From Achromobacter aegrifaciens (lineage in GTDB: Bacteria > Pseudomonadota > Gammaproteobacteria > Burkholderiales > Burkholderiaceae_B), in the NCBI RefSeq assembly GCF_902859735.1, contig NZ_CADIJY010000004.1, positions 372,001 to 436,000 of the forward strand: a stretch of DNA of 64,000 nt, read 5' to 3'. Shown here piece by piece: positions 29,998 through 39,591 of this stretch. The notes beneath the pieces are model-generated. The model saw only the letters and a program-made list of their open reading frames with translations. It did not search any database and was not told the origin of the DNA. Position numbers and translations under genes: made by a program. Numbering within the stretch: position 1 is the stretch's first letter; every line of letters starts with the position of its first letter.

Positions 29998-30257
29998 GTC
30001 GACTCCCGAAAAACGAAAATGCCACGGTATCGCGGGGCGGCGACGGCAACTTCAAAGCAATGTAAATTCTTGACAATTCTTGAGCGCAGCCGGACGCGGA
30101 CACCCCTGCCGCAACCAAGGTAACGGCGTAGGGCGGACTCGGGGATCGTCCGGACCGGCTAGACGGAAAGGCGCACGCCGCACGGACACCGATGATGCGG
30201 GCCGCAGCGGCAGCGTCTCGGAGCGCTTGGCCCCGGCCGCGGCGACGAGCGGCGTGC

Positions 30258-30650
30258 CTAGCCCTGCATGGGAGTGCAAAGCTCCACCAGCGTGCCGTCC
30301 GGACAACGCACATAGGACACGACCTGCCCCCACGGCTTGGAGACAGGCGCGCTCATTTCCGTGGCGCCCGCCGCAAGCGCGCGGGCGTGCGCCGCGGCCA
30401 GGTCGTCCGTCACGAAAGCCACTTCCATGCCCAACGGCTCGGCCGACGCCGAAGCCGCAACATGGCCGCCGCCGAAATTGGCGTCGGCCAGTTCATGCGC
30501 CGCGAACGACAAGGTGGTTTCGCCGGTGTCCAGTTCGCCGTAAGTCTGGGACTCGTGCAGAAAACGCCTGGCGAAACCGAATGCCTGTTCAAAAAAGGAC
30601 AGCGATGCGGCGACGTCCGGTACGTAGATGATGGTGTATCCGAATTTCAT
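30258..30650 (-). CDS. VOC-family (glyoxalase/bleomycin-resistance-like) protein
   Basis: The 130-residue protein has the vicinal-oxygen-chelate pattern: TIIYVPDVAASLSFFEQAFG at the start and SYVRCPDGTLVELCTP at the end, with two repeated beta-alpha-beta-beta-beta modules. Metal ligands are not obvious, so its activity cannot be named. The ATG at 30650 follows AGGACG. Confidence 0.85.
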   Translation of the reverse strand: MKFGYTIIYVPDVAASLSFFEQAFGFARRFLHESQTYGELDTGETTLSFAAHELADANFGGGHVAASASAEPLGMEVAFVTDDLAAAHARALAAGATEMSAPVSKPWGQVVSYVRCPDGTLVELCTPMQG

Positions 30651-30766
30651 GGTTCGTCCTGATCGTGGGAAATGGCGCTTTTGCAGGTGCATGCGCCGGA
30701 GGCATGATGGGATTGAACCAAATTACTGTTTATTTATCCAGTAAATTATGAAGTACCAAACCTCTC

Positions 30767-31096
30767 CTACGCCGCCTCTTGGTGCAGCCCGCCGCTGGAC
30801 CACCGGTCCACGTCGCGGATCAGATACAGCAGGAACTTGGTGTACGCCACGTCCAGCGCCTGCACCCAGGCGGAGTTGTCGTGGCGGGCGCAGGACGCGC
30901 GGATGGCGCAATCCAGCGTTTCCGCCAGATGGCTGACCGTGGTCCCGGACATCCGGAAGCAGATCGGCGCCTGGCAGGAATGCCGGTGGGCATGGCGCAG
31001 CGCGCTGTCGCGCGCCTGCGCCGTGGCGTGCGCATCGGCCACGTCCCGCAGCAAGCGGTTCAGGATTTCGCACCAGTCGGCCAACAGCTCATGCAC
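30767..31096 (-). CDS. Hypothetical protein, 109 residues
   Basis: No family recognised. A helical, His/Cys-containing soluble protein, with MHELLADWCEILNRLLRDV at the start and Ala/His-rich helices. It lies 44 bp after the cupin gene on the same strand and might form an operon with it. Confidence 0.5.
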   Translation of the reverse strand: MHELLADWCEILNRLLRDVADAHATAQARDSALRHAHRHSCQAPICFRMSGTTVSHLAETLDCAIRASCARHDNSAWVQALDVAYTKFLLYLIRDVDRWSSGGLHQEAA

Positions 31097-31139
31097 GGCT
31101 CACCTCTCAGGGAACACGTCTGCGTCAGGAATCGGAGTA

Positions 31140-31472
31140 CTAGGCCGGGGCGTGCAGCACCGTCACCAGCACGGTCGCGTCGCGCACGGCCTGCAGCGCG
31201 TGCGGTTCGTGCGCGGCCAACGCGACGAGCTGGTTTTCGCGCAACTGGCGCACGCCATCGCGCAATGCCAAGCTCACCTCTCCGGCGATGCAATGAATGG
31301 TGATTTCGCCCGCCACGGCATGTTGCGGCAGGCCCTTGCCGGCGGGCAGCGCCAATTGCAGCAGTTGCATGTGCGCCGTCTTCATCAGGCTGACGCTGAC
31401 GGCCTCCCCGTGTTCGCGATGCGGGGTGCGTATATCGATGACATCCAGAAATGCAGCGTGCTTGAGCGCCAT
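31140..31472 (-). CDS. Cupin-domain protein
   Basis: The 110-residue protein fits a single small cupin barrel (MQLLQLALPAGKGLPQHAVAGEITIHCIAGEVSL, then LVALAAHEPHALQAV). His residues at the expected metal-binding strands are present. Such stand-alone cupins are usually small enzymes or sensors; no specific role is evident. The 5' region up to the tRNA (31473-31629) holds nothing I can identify. Confidence 0.7.
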   Translation of the reverse strand: MALKHAAFLDVIDIRTPHREHGEAVSVSLMKTAHMQLLQLALPAGKGLPQHAVAGEITIHCIAGEVSLALRDGVRQLRENQLVALAAHEPHALQAVRDATVLVTVLHAPA

Positions 31473-31629
31473 GGGAGGCTCTCCTTATCGTGCTGTGTAC
31501 GGGGCTGTTTGAGAGGCTGTTGCGATGCCGGCCAGCGGCAAGCCTCCACCGAAGAGCGCGAAGATATATCAAAAATGCGCTTTCGGCACGGGAGGTTATC
31601 CCTAAGCGCAAGGGCGCGCCGGCAAAGGA

Positions 31630-31661
31630 AAAGCCCCAAGGCATTCAATGCCTTGGGGCTT
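31630..31661 (-). terminator. Terminator of tRNA-Leu
   Basis: AAGCCCCAAGGCATT and AATGCCTTGGGGCTT pair over 14-15 bp. On the reverse strand TTTCCTTT follows. It lies 45 bp after the tRNA 3' end. Confidence 0.85.
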
Positions 31662-31706
31662 GCGGGACACTGGTGGCATGAAGCCGGATCAGTGCCTGAA
31701 TAAGGT

Positions 31707-31793
31707 TGGTGCGAAGGAGGGGACTCGAACCCCTACACCTGTTACGGCGTCAGGACCTAAACCTGGTGCGTCTACCAATTTCGCCACCTTCGC
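31707..31793 (-). tRNA. tRNA-Leu (anticodon UAG)
   Basis: The reverse strand folds into a class II tRNA: acceptor GCGAAGG pairing with CCTTCGC, D-loop with TTGGTAGAC, anticodon arm with loop TTTAGGT (anticodon TAG), a long variable arm, T-loop GGTTCGAGTCC, and an encoded CCA end. It reads CUA and other CUN leucine codons. A TACAAT -10-like box lies 18-23 bp upstream. Confidence 0.96.
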
Positions 31794-31840
31794 TATAGGC
31801 CAAGCCCGCTATTGTAGCTTGCTTGTTAAAATCTTGCGTC

Positions 31841-33037
31841 ATGAATCCGCGCCTCGATGCCCTACACCCCTATCCGTTCGAAAAACTGCGCGCTTTGCTG
31901 GCTTCGGCCAGCCAGCAGCCGGACGGTCTGACGCCCATCAATCTGTCGATCGGCGAGCCCAAACACGCCGCACCCGCGTGCGTCGAACAGGCCATCCGCG
32001 ACAGTCTCGCAGGCCTGTCCGTGTACCCGTCCACCAAGGGCGACCCGGCGCTGCGCCGGGCGATCTCGGAGTGGCTGGCGCGGCGCTACAGCATCCCTGC
32101 CCCGGATCCGGAAACGCAGGTGCTGCCGGCGCTGGGCTCGCGCGAGGCGCTGTTCGCGTTCACGCAGACCGTCATCGACCCGGCCGCCGGCTCGGTGGTG
32201 ATCTGCCCCAATCCCTTCTACCAGATCTACGAAGGCGCGGCGCTTCTGGCCGGCGCCACGCCCTACTTCGTCAACGCCGATCCGGTGCGCAATTTCGCCA
32301 GCGACTGGAACCAGGTGCCGGACGAAATCTGGAAGAAGACGCGCATGGTGTTCGTCTGCTCGCCGGGCAACCCGGCCGGCAACGTCATGTCGCTGGACGA
32401 ATGGAAAACGCTGTTCGAACTGTCCGACCGCCACGGCTTCGTGATCGTCTCGGACGAGTGCTATTCGGAAATCTACCTGGACGAAGGCAACCCGCCGCTG
32501 GGCGGATTGCAGGCCGCGCGCCGCCTGGGCCGCGACACCTACCGCAACCTGGTGGCGTTCTCCAGCCTGTCCAAGCGTTCCAACGTGCCCGGCCTGCGCT
32601 CGGGCTTCGTGGCGGGCGACGCCGCGCTGATCGGCCGCTTCCTGCTGTATCGCACGTATCATGGCAGCGCCATGAGCCCCATCGTGTCGGCGGCCAGCAT
32701 CGCCGCCTGGACGGACGAGGCGCACGTGAAGGACAACCGGCGCCTGTACCGCGAAAAATTCGACGCCGTCGTGCCCATCCTCCAGAAGGTGCTGGACGTG
32801 TCCCGGCCGCAGGCTTCGTTCTACCTGTGGGCTGCCACGCCCGGTTCGGATACGGCGTTCGCGCGCGACCTTTTTGGCCGTACTGGTGTTACCGTGCTGC
32901 CGGGCAGTTTCCTGGCACGCGAGGCGCATGGCGTGAATCCCGGCCAGGGCCGCATCCGCATTGCTCTGGTGGCGCCCTTGGCTGACTGCGTACAGGCAGC
33001 CGAGCGCATCGCCCATTTTGTGCATACTTCCGTTTGA
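31841..33037 (+). CDS. dapC: Succinyldiaminopimelate transaminase
   Basis: DapC converts N-succinyl-2-amino-6-oxopimelate into N-succinyl-diaminopimelate in lysine and murein synthesis. It is a class I PLP aminotransferase (398 residues) with NPAGNVMS and the PLP lysine in SSLSKRSNVPGLRSG. The position right before dapD and dapE, which act just before and after it in the pathway, supports this over other transaminases. The ATG at 31841 begins MNPRLDALHPYPFEKL. Confidence 0.93.
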   Translation: MNPRLDALHPYPFEKLRALLASASQQPDGLTPINLSIGEPKHAAPACVEQAIRDSLAGLSVYPSTKGDPALRRAISEWLARRYSIPAPDPETQVLPALGSREALFAFTQTVIDPAAGSVVICPNPFYQIYEGAALLAGATPYFVNADPVRNFASDWNQVPDEIWKKTRMVFVCSPGNPAGNVMSLDEWKTLFELSDRHGFVIVSDECYSEIYLDEGNPPLGGLQAARRLGRDTYRNLVAFSSLSKRSNVPGLRSGFVAGDAALIGRFLLYRTYHGSAMSPIVSAASIAAWTDEAHVKDNRRLYREKFDAVVPILQKVLDVSRPQASFYLWAATPGSDTAFARDLFGRTGVTVLPGSFLAREAHGVNPGQGRIRIALVAPLADCVQAAERIAHFVHTSV

Positions 33038-33061
33038 TCAACCTTTAAAAGCTGAGCCGCT

Positions 33062-33883
33062 ATGACTCTCGACCTGCAGACCACCATCGAAAAAGCCTGG
33101 GACGACCGGGCCAACCTGTCGCCCACCGACGCCAGCGCCGAAGTGCGCGAAGCGGTCGAGCGCACCATCGACGGCCTGGACCTGGGCCGCCTGCGCGTGG
33201 CCGAGAAAATCAACGACGACTGGGTCGTGCATCAGTGGATCAAGAAGGCCGTGCTGCTGTCGTTCCGCCTGAACGACAACGCCATCATGGGCCAGGCTCC
33301 GCTGCAGTTCTACGACAAGGTGCCGCTCAAGTTCTCGGAATACGGCGACAACGCCTTCAAGCAGGGCGGCTACCGCGTGGTGCCGCCGGCCGTTGCCCGC
33401 CGCGGCGCCTACCTGGCCCGCAACGTGGTGCTGATGCCCTCTTACGTGAACATCGGCGCCTACGTCGACGAAGGCACCATGGTCGACACCTGGGCCACCG
33501 TCGGCTCCTGCGCCCAGATCGGCAAGAACGTTCACCTGTCCGGCGGCGTGGGCATCGGCGGCGTGCTGGAACCGCTGCAAGCCAACCCGACCATCATCGA
33601 AGACAACTGCTTCATCGGCGCCCGCTCGGAAGTCGTGGAAGGCGTGATCGTCGAAGAGAACTCGGTGCTGGCCATGGGCGTGTTCCTGTCGCAAAGCACC
33701 AAGATCTATGACCGCGCCACCGGCAAGATCACGTACGGCCGCGTGCCCTCGGGTTCGGTCGTGGTCCCGGGTTCGCTGCCTTCGGCCGACGGTTCGCACA
33801 GCCTGGCCTGCGCGGTCATCGTCAAGCGCGTCGACGCGCAGACCCGCGCCAAGACCAGCATCAACGATCTGCTGAGGGCTTAA
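33062..33883 (+). CDS. dapD: Tetrahydrodipicolinate N-succinyltransferase
   Basis: DapD transfers succinate from succinyl-CoA to tetrahydrodipicolinate. The 273-residue protein (E. coli 274) has the left-handed beta-helix of hexapeptide repeats (about residues 100-215, such as [22 protein letters not shown]). It begins 24 bp after dapC and stops directly before the dapE ATG. Confidence 0.97.
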   Translation: MTLDLQTTIEKAWDDRANLSPTDASAEVREAVERTIDGLDLGRLRVAEKINDDWVVHQWIKKAVLLSFRLNDNAIMGQAPLQFYDKVPLKFSEYGDNAFKQGGYRVVPPAVARRGAYLARNVVLMPSYVNIGAYVDEGTMVDTWATVGSCAQIGKNVHLSGGVGIGGVLEPLQANPTIIEDNCFIGARSEVVEGVIVEENSVLAMGVFLSQSTKIYDRATGKITYGRVPSGSVVVPGSLPSADGSHSLACAVIVKRVDAQTRAKTSINDLLRA

Positions 33884-35101
<1,218 letters not shown>

Positions 35102-35110
35102 AAGCCTCAC

Positions 35111-36007
35111 ATGTATCAATCCGCCCGCCAAGAACTGCTGACCCTGCGCGACCTGATCCGCTACGGCGTATCGCGCCTGAACGCCGCCCAGGTGGCGCTG
35201 GGACACGGCAGCGACAACGCCTGGGACGAGGCGGTCTACCTGACGCTGCACGCCTTGCATCTGCCGCTGGACACGCTGGAGCCCTTTCTGGACGCCCGCG
35301 TGCTCAGCGAAGAGCGCAACCGCGTGCTCGAATTGATCGACCGCCGCGTGACCGAGCGCCTGCCCGCCGCCTACCTCACCAACGAGGCCTGGCTGCGCGG
35401 CCACCGCTTCTACGTGGACCAGCGCGTCATCGTGCCGCGCTCGCCCATCGCTGAATTGCTGGACCAGGGCCTTGCGCCCTGGGTGCAGGATGCGCTGGCG
35501 GTTGAGAACGTGCTGGACATGTGCACGGGGTCCGGCTGCCTGGCTATCCTGTCGGCGCTGGCCTTCCCCTATGCCCATGTGGACGCGGTCGACGTGTCGC
35601 CGGACGCGCTGGAAGTGGCGCGCCGCAACGTCGACGACTACGGCCTGGCGGACCGGCTGGACCTGCACGAAAGCAATTTGTTCGACAGCCTGCCGCCGCG
35701 CCTGTACGACGTCATCATCTGCAATCCGCCCTACGTGAACAGCGGCTCCATGGACGTCCTGCCCCAGGAGTACCGCCATGAACCGCAGTTGGCCCTGGCT
35801 GGCGGCGACGACGGCATGGATCTGGTGCGCCGCATCCTGGAAGCCGCGCCGCGCTTTCTCACGCCGGAAGGCGTGCTGGTGCTGGAGATCGGCCACGAAC
35901 GCGACTTCTTCGAGGCCGCCTTCCCGCAGCTCTCGCCCGTGTGGCTGGACACCGAAGAAGCCTCCGACCAGCTTCTGCTGCTTACCCGCGAGCAACTCAG
36001 CCTGTGA
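35111..36007 (+). CDS. prmB: 50S ribosomal protein L3 glutamine methyltransferase
   Basis: PrmB methylates the glutamine of L3 (Gln150 in E. coli). The 298-residue protein has the SAM motif DMCTGSGCLAIL, the DAVDVSPDALEVARRN loop and the catalytic NPPYV. The N-terminal helical domain with ELIDRRV fits PrmB rather than PrmC. It starts 9 bp after dapE and overlaps the next gene by 4 bp. Confidence 0.93.
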   Translation: MYQSARQELLTLRDLIRYGVSRLNAAQVALGHGSDNAWDEAVYLTLHALHLPLDTLEPFLDARVLSEERNRVLELIDRRVTERLPAAYLTNEAWLRGHRFYVDQRVIVPRSPIAELLDQGLAPWVQDALAVENVLDMCTGSGCLAILSALAFPYAHVDAVDVSPDALEVARRNVDDYGLADRLDLHESNLFDSLPPRLYDVIICNPPYVNSGSMDVLPQEYRHEPQLALAGGDDGMDLVRRILEAAPRFLTPEGVLVLEIGHERDFFEAAFPQLSPVWLDTEEASDQLLLLTREQLSL

Positions 36008-37938
36008 TACGCGCTACTGGATTGACCCTGCGCCGCGGCACCAAGGTGCTGCTGGACGGCGCTGAATTCGTCGTGCATCCGGGCGAGCGCGTGGGCATCG
36101 TCGGCAAGAACGGCGCGGGCAAGTCCTCGCTGTTCGCGCTCTTGACCGGCACGCTGGACCTGGACGCGGGCAACCTCGCCATGCCCGCCGGCTGGCGCAT
36201 CGCCAGCGTCAAGCAGGAAATCGAAGCTGACGAGCGTCCGGCGCGAGAGTTCGTCATCGACGGCGACACGCATCTGCGCGAACTGCAGGCGCGCCGCGCC
36301 GAACTGACGGACGAGCAAGGCACGCAGATCGCCGAAGTGGAAGCGGCGCTGGTGGAAGCCGGCGCCTGGAGCGCGGCCTCGCGCGCCGAGCAACTGCTGG
36401 CCGGCCTGGGCTTCAAGCCCGCCGAATGGATGCAGCCGGTGGCGAGCTTTTCCGGCGGCTGGCGCATGCGCCTGGCCCTGGCCCGCGCGCTGATGGCGCC
36501 GTCCGAATTGCTGCTGCTGGACGAGCCCACCAACCACCTGGATCTCGACGCCATGCTGTGGCTGGAGAAATGGCTGGCCGCCTACCCCGGCACCGTCATG
36601 CTGATTTCCCACGACACCGAGTTCCTGGATGCGGTCGCCAAATCCATCCTGCATTTCGACCACGCCAAGCTGGTGCGCTACCGCGGCGGCTATGGCGACT
36701 TCCTGACGCAGCGCGCCGAGCGCCTGCGCCAGACCAATATCGCCTACGAACGCCAGACCCGCGAAGCGGCCCGGCTGCAAGGCTTCATCGACCGCTTCAA
36801 GGCCAAGGCCTCCAAGGCCAAGCAGGCGCAGAGCCGCGTCAAGGCGCTGGCGCGCATGCAGGTGCTGGCGCCCTTGCACGCCGAGGCCGGCATCGACATC
36901 CGCATCCCCTCGCCCGACCAGGTGCCGGATCCCCTGCTGACCCTGGAGCACCTGTCGGCCGGCTACACGGACGCCGACGGCAACGCCGTGCCCATCCTGC
37001 GCGACGTGACGCTGATGGTGCGCGCGGGCAGCCGCGTCGGCGTGCTGGGCGCCAACGGCGCCGGCAAGAGCACGCTGATCAAGACCCTGGCCGAAGAACT
37101 GCCGGTGCAGGCGGGTACTCGCCGCGCCTCGCGCGGCTTGGCCATCGGCTATTTCCACCAGCACCAGCTGGACATGCTGGACGTGGACAGCACGCCCATC
37201 GCCCATCTGGCGCGCCTGGCCCCCGAGACCCGCGAACAGGAACTGCGCAACTATCTGGGCGGCTTCGGCTTTTCCGGCGACACGGTGACCAGCAAGGTCG
37301 GCCCCATGTCCGGCGGCGAAAAGGCGCGCCTGGCGCTTTCCCTGATCGTCTGGCAAAAGCCCAACCTGCTGCTGCTGGACGAACCCAGCAACCACCTGGA
37401 CGTGGAAACGCGCGAGGCCCTGGCCGCCGCGCTGGCCGACTTCGGCGGCAGCATGCTGCTGGTATCCCACGACCGCCACCTGCTGCGCACCACGGTGGAC
37501 AGCTTCTGGATCGTGGCCGACGGCGCGGTACGCGAGTTCGACGGCGACCTGGAGGACTACCGCGACTGGCTCGCCGCCCGCAACGCCGGCGAACGCGCGG
37601 AAGCCGCGCGCGAGAACGCCGAAGGCAACGAACCGGTGGTGGACCGCAAGGCCCAGCGCCGCGCCGAAGCCGAACAGCGCCAGCGCCTGTCCGCGCTGCG
37701 CAAGCCGCTCGAATCCAGGCTCGCCAAGGTCGAGGCCGAGATGGAGAAGCTGCGCGCCAAGCTGCATGCGCTGGACGCCGTCATCGCCGATCCGGACCTG
37801 TACTCGGATGCGCGCCGCGCCGAACGCCAAAAGGTCATGGCCGAGCATGGCGAACACGGCAAGCGCATGGACGAGCTGGAAGAACAGTGGCTCGAAATCC
37901 AGGGCTCTCTGGAAGAGATCGAACAGTCCGAGGCCTGA
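36004..37938 (+). CDS. ABC-F family ATPase (YheS-like)
   Basis: The 644-residue protein has two ABC domains and no membrane segment: GKNGAGKSS, FSGGWRMRLALAR, LLLLDEPTNHLD in the first, and GANGAGKST, MSGGEKARLALS, LLLLDEPSNHLD in the second, with a linker rich in Lys/Arg/Ala and a C-terminal coiled coil. Members act on ribosomes; the YheS subgroup is the closest by pattern. It starts with GTG at 36004, overlapping the prmB stop, so the two are coupled. Confidence 0.92.
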   Translation: MIRATGLTLRRGTKVLLDGAEFVVHPGERVGIVGKNGAGKSSLFALLTGTLDLDAGNLAMPAGWRIASVKQEIEADERPAREFVIDGDTHLRELQARRAELTDEQGTQIAEVEAALVEAGAWSAASRAEQLLAGLGFKPAEWMQPVASFSGGWRMRLALARALMAPSELLLLDEPTNHLDLDAMLWLEKWLAAYPGTVMLISHDTEFLDAVAKSILHFDHAKLVRYRGGYGDFLTQRAERLRQTNIAYERQTREAARLQGFIDRFKAKASKAKQAQSRVKALARMQVLAPLHAEAGIDIRIPSPDQVPDPLLTLEHLSAGYTDADGNAVPILRDVTLMVRAGSRVGVLGANGAGKSTLIKTLAEELPVQAGTRRASRGLAIGYFHQHQLDMLDVDSTPIAHLARLAPETREQELRNYLGGFGFSGDTVTSKVGPMSGGEKARLALSLIVWQKPNLLLLDEPSNHLDVETREALAAALADFGGSMLLVSHDRHLLRTTVDSFWIVADGAVREFDGDLEDYRDWLAARNAGERAEAARENAEGNEPVVDRKAQRRAEAEQRQRLSALRKPLESRLAKVEAEMEKLRAKLHALDAVIADPDLYSDARRAERQKVMAEHGEHGKRMDELEEQWLEIQGSLEEIEQSEA

Positions 37939-37998
37939 CGGCCTGCGGCGGGCGCCCTGCCCGCCGCCGCTTCCTGCGCTCTCGCCTTATCTAGAAAT

Positions 37999-38017
37999 AG
38001 AAATCGTTATCATTTAT
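37999..38017. promoter_or_regulatory. Fur-box-like site before the sigma factor gene
   Basis: The reverse strand reads ATAAATGATAACGATTTCT, matching 11 of 19 positions of the Fur consensus with an intact AATGATAA core. It lies 46 bp before the ECF sigma factor gene. The match was made by eye. Confidence 0.55.
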
Positions 38018-38062
38018 ACTCTGGCGCGAATTTGACTCTATCTGGCGCCCGGCGCCGGCGAC

Positions 38063-38551
38063 ATGTCTACGCTCACGGATGTATTTCTCCGCCATTACCG
38101 AGAGGTGCTGGGTTTTCTCTCTTTGCGCACCGGCTCGCGCGACGTCGCGCAAGACTGCGCCCAGGACACCTGGATCAAGCTGGCGGAATTCAAGGACAGG
38201 ACGCGTCCCGACAACGACCGTGCCTACGTCTTCCGCGTGGCCGCCAACATCGCTACCGACTGGCACCGGCGCCGCAGCCGCGAACAGGCCGCCACCGCCG
38301 ACTACGCCGCTTCGCGCCCTACCCTGCATGAACCCGACACCCTGGACGTGGCTGCCGCGCGGCAAATGCTGCGCAGGCTGGAAACCGCGCTGCTGGCCCA
38401 GCCGCGCCGCAGCCTGGACGTGTTCGTGCTGCACCGGCACGAGGGCCTGAGCTACCGCGCCATCGCCGAGCGTTTCGCGATTTCGGTCAGCGCGGTGGAG
38501 AAACACATGATGCGCATCCTGCTGGCCTGCGACCAGGCGCTGGCATCCTGA
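38063..38551 (+). CDS. FecI-like ECF sigma factor
   Basis: The 162-residue protein has region 2 (VAQDCAQDTWIKLAEFKDR) and region 4 with the HTH (YRAIAERFAISVSAVEKHMMRIL), like iron-starvation sigma factors that read TonB-receptor operons after a signal from the receptor passes through the membrane anti-sigma factor. The FecR gene follows after 2 bp and a receptor gene next, the fecI-fecR-fecA layout. Confidence 0.92.
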   Translation: MSTLTDVFLRHYREVLGFLSLRTGSRDVAQDCAQDTWIKLAEFKDRTRPDNDRAYVFRVAANIATDWHRRRSREQAATADYAASRPTLHEPDTLDVAAARQMLRRLETALLAQPRRSLDVFVLHRHEGLSYRAIAERFAISVSAVEKHMMRILLACDQALAS

Positions 38552-38553
38552 GC

Positions 38554-39474
38554 ATGGCCGCCCCCAAGACCGGCAGCGCCCAGGAAGAAGCGTCGCGCTG
38601 GGTCGTGCGCCACAGCGGTCAGGGCATGGATGCGCAAGCCCAGGCGGAGTTCGAAGCCTGGTACCGCGCTGACGCCAGCCACGCCGCCGCCTATGAACGG
38701 CTGGCGCGCCTGTGGCGGCGAATGGGCGAGATCGAACGCGGCAAGCTGCTGGCGCCACGGCGCGCGCATAAGCGCGGCGCGGCGGCCGCGCTTGTATTGC
38801 TGGCCGCCTGGCCAGCCTGGCAATTGCTGCGTACGGTCCATCCTGACGCCGACTACACGACCGGCGCCGAAGTGCGCCGCGTGGCCCTGCCCGACGGCTC
38901 CAGCGCCACCCTGGATGCGGACTCCGCCATCGCCATCGATTTCGCGCCGGGCAAGCGCGAAGTACGGCTCCTGGCCGGGCGAGCGTTGTTCACGGCCGCA
39001 CCACGCGCGCCTGGTGGTCCGGATTTCACGGTGGTGACGCCGGACGCGTCCGCAGCCGCACTAGGCACCCGCTATGTCGTGGCGCGCGAGGCCGGCGGCA
39101 CGCGCGTGGCGGTGTACGAACATCGCGTGGCAGTCCATTGCCTGGTCTGCCAGGATGACGCCGCCTTGGCGCTGGACGCGGGCCAGGAGGCTGCCGTGTC
39201 GGCGACGGGCATCACGCGCTTCGCCGCGCCGCAGGAACCGGCGCCGGACTGGAGCCAGGGCCTGCTGGCCTTCAACGATGTCGCATTGCCCGAGGCCGCT
39301 GCGCGGCTATCCCGCTATGGCGGCAAGCACATCCTGGTGCTGGGTGATACCGCGAGGCGTTTGCGCATCTCGGGCACCGCCAGCATCGGCGATCCCAAGC
39401 GAGCGCTGGAATTGCTGCTGGCGCAGGCCAAGGTCGGCATTACCGAGCTGCCAGGCCTGCTGATCTTGCGTTGA
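38554..39474 (+). CDS. FecR-like transmembrane anti-sigma factor
   Basis: The 306-residue protein has the N-terminal cytoplasmic part (ASRWVVRHSGQG and FEAWYRADASHAAAYERL, DUF4880), one membrane helix at about residues 76-92, a periplasmic FecR domain (VRRVALPDGSSATLDADS) and a C-terminal STN-like part (LPEAAARLSRYGG). It passes the receptor signal to the sigma factor encoded just before it. Confidence 0.92.
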   Translation: MAAPKTGSAQEEASRWVVRHSGQGMDAQAQAEFEAWYRADASHAAAYERLARLWRRMGEIERGKLLAPRRAHKRGAAAALVLLAAWPAWQLLRTVHPDADYTTGAEVRRVALPDGSSATLDADSAIAIDFAPGKREVRLLAGRALFTAAPRAPGGPDFTVVTPDASAAALGTRYVVAREAGGTRVAVYEHRVAVHCLVCQDDAALALDAGQEAAVSATGITRFAAPQEPAPDWSQGLLAFNDVALPEAAARLSRYGGKHILVLGDTARRLRISGTASIGDPKRALELLLAQAKVGITELPGLLILR

Positions 39475-39490
39475 AGCCGATTGCCAATCA

Positions 39491-39509
39491 GTAAATGAGA
39501 ATCGATATA
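39491..39509. promoter_or_regulatory. Fur-box-like site before the receptor gene
   Basis: The bases GTAAATGAGAATCGATATA match 13 of 19 positions of the Fur consensus. They lie 83 bp before the receptor gene, which suggests the receptor has its own iron-sensitive promoter besides the sigma factor input. Confidence 0.55.
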
Positions 39510-39591
39510 AATTATTCATCGGCAATCCGCTGAGGTAATCCGTGCCTGCACACGTCCTACGGCTGACATCAACACCCGCTTGGACGCATTC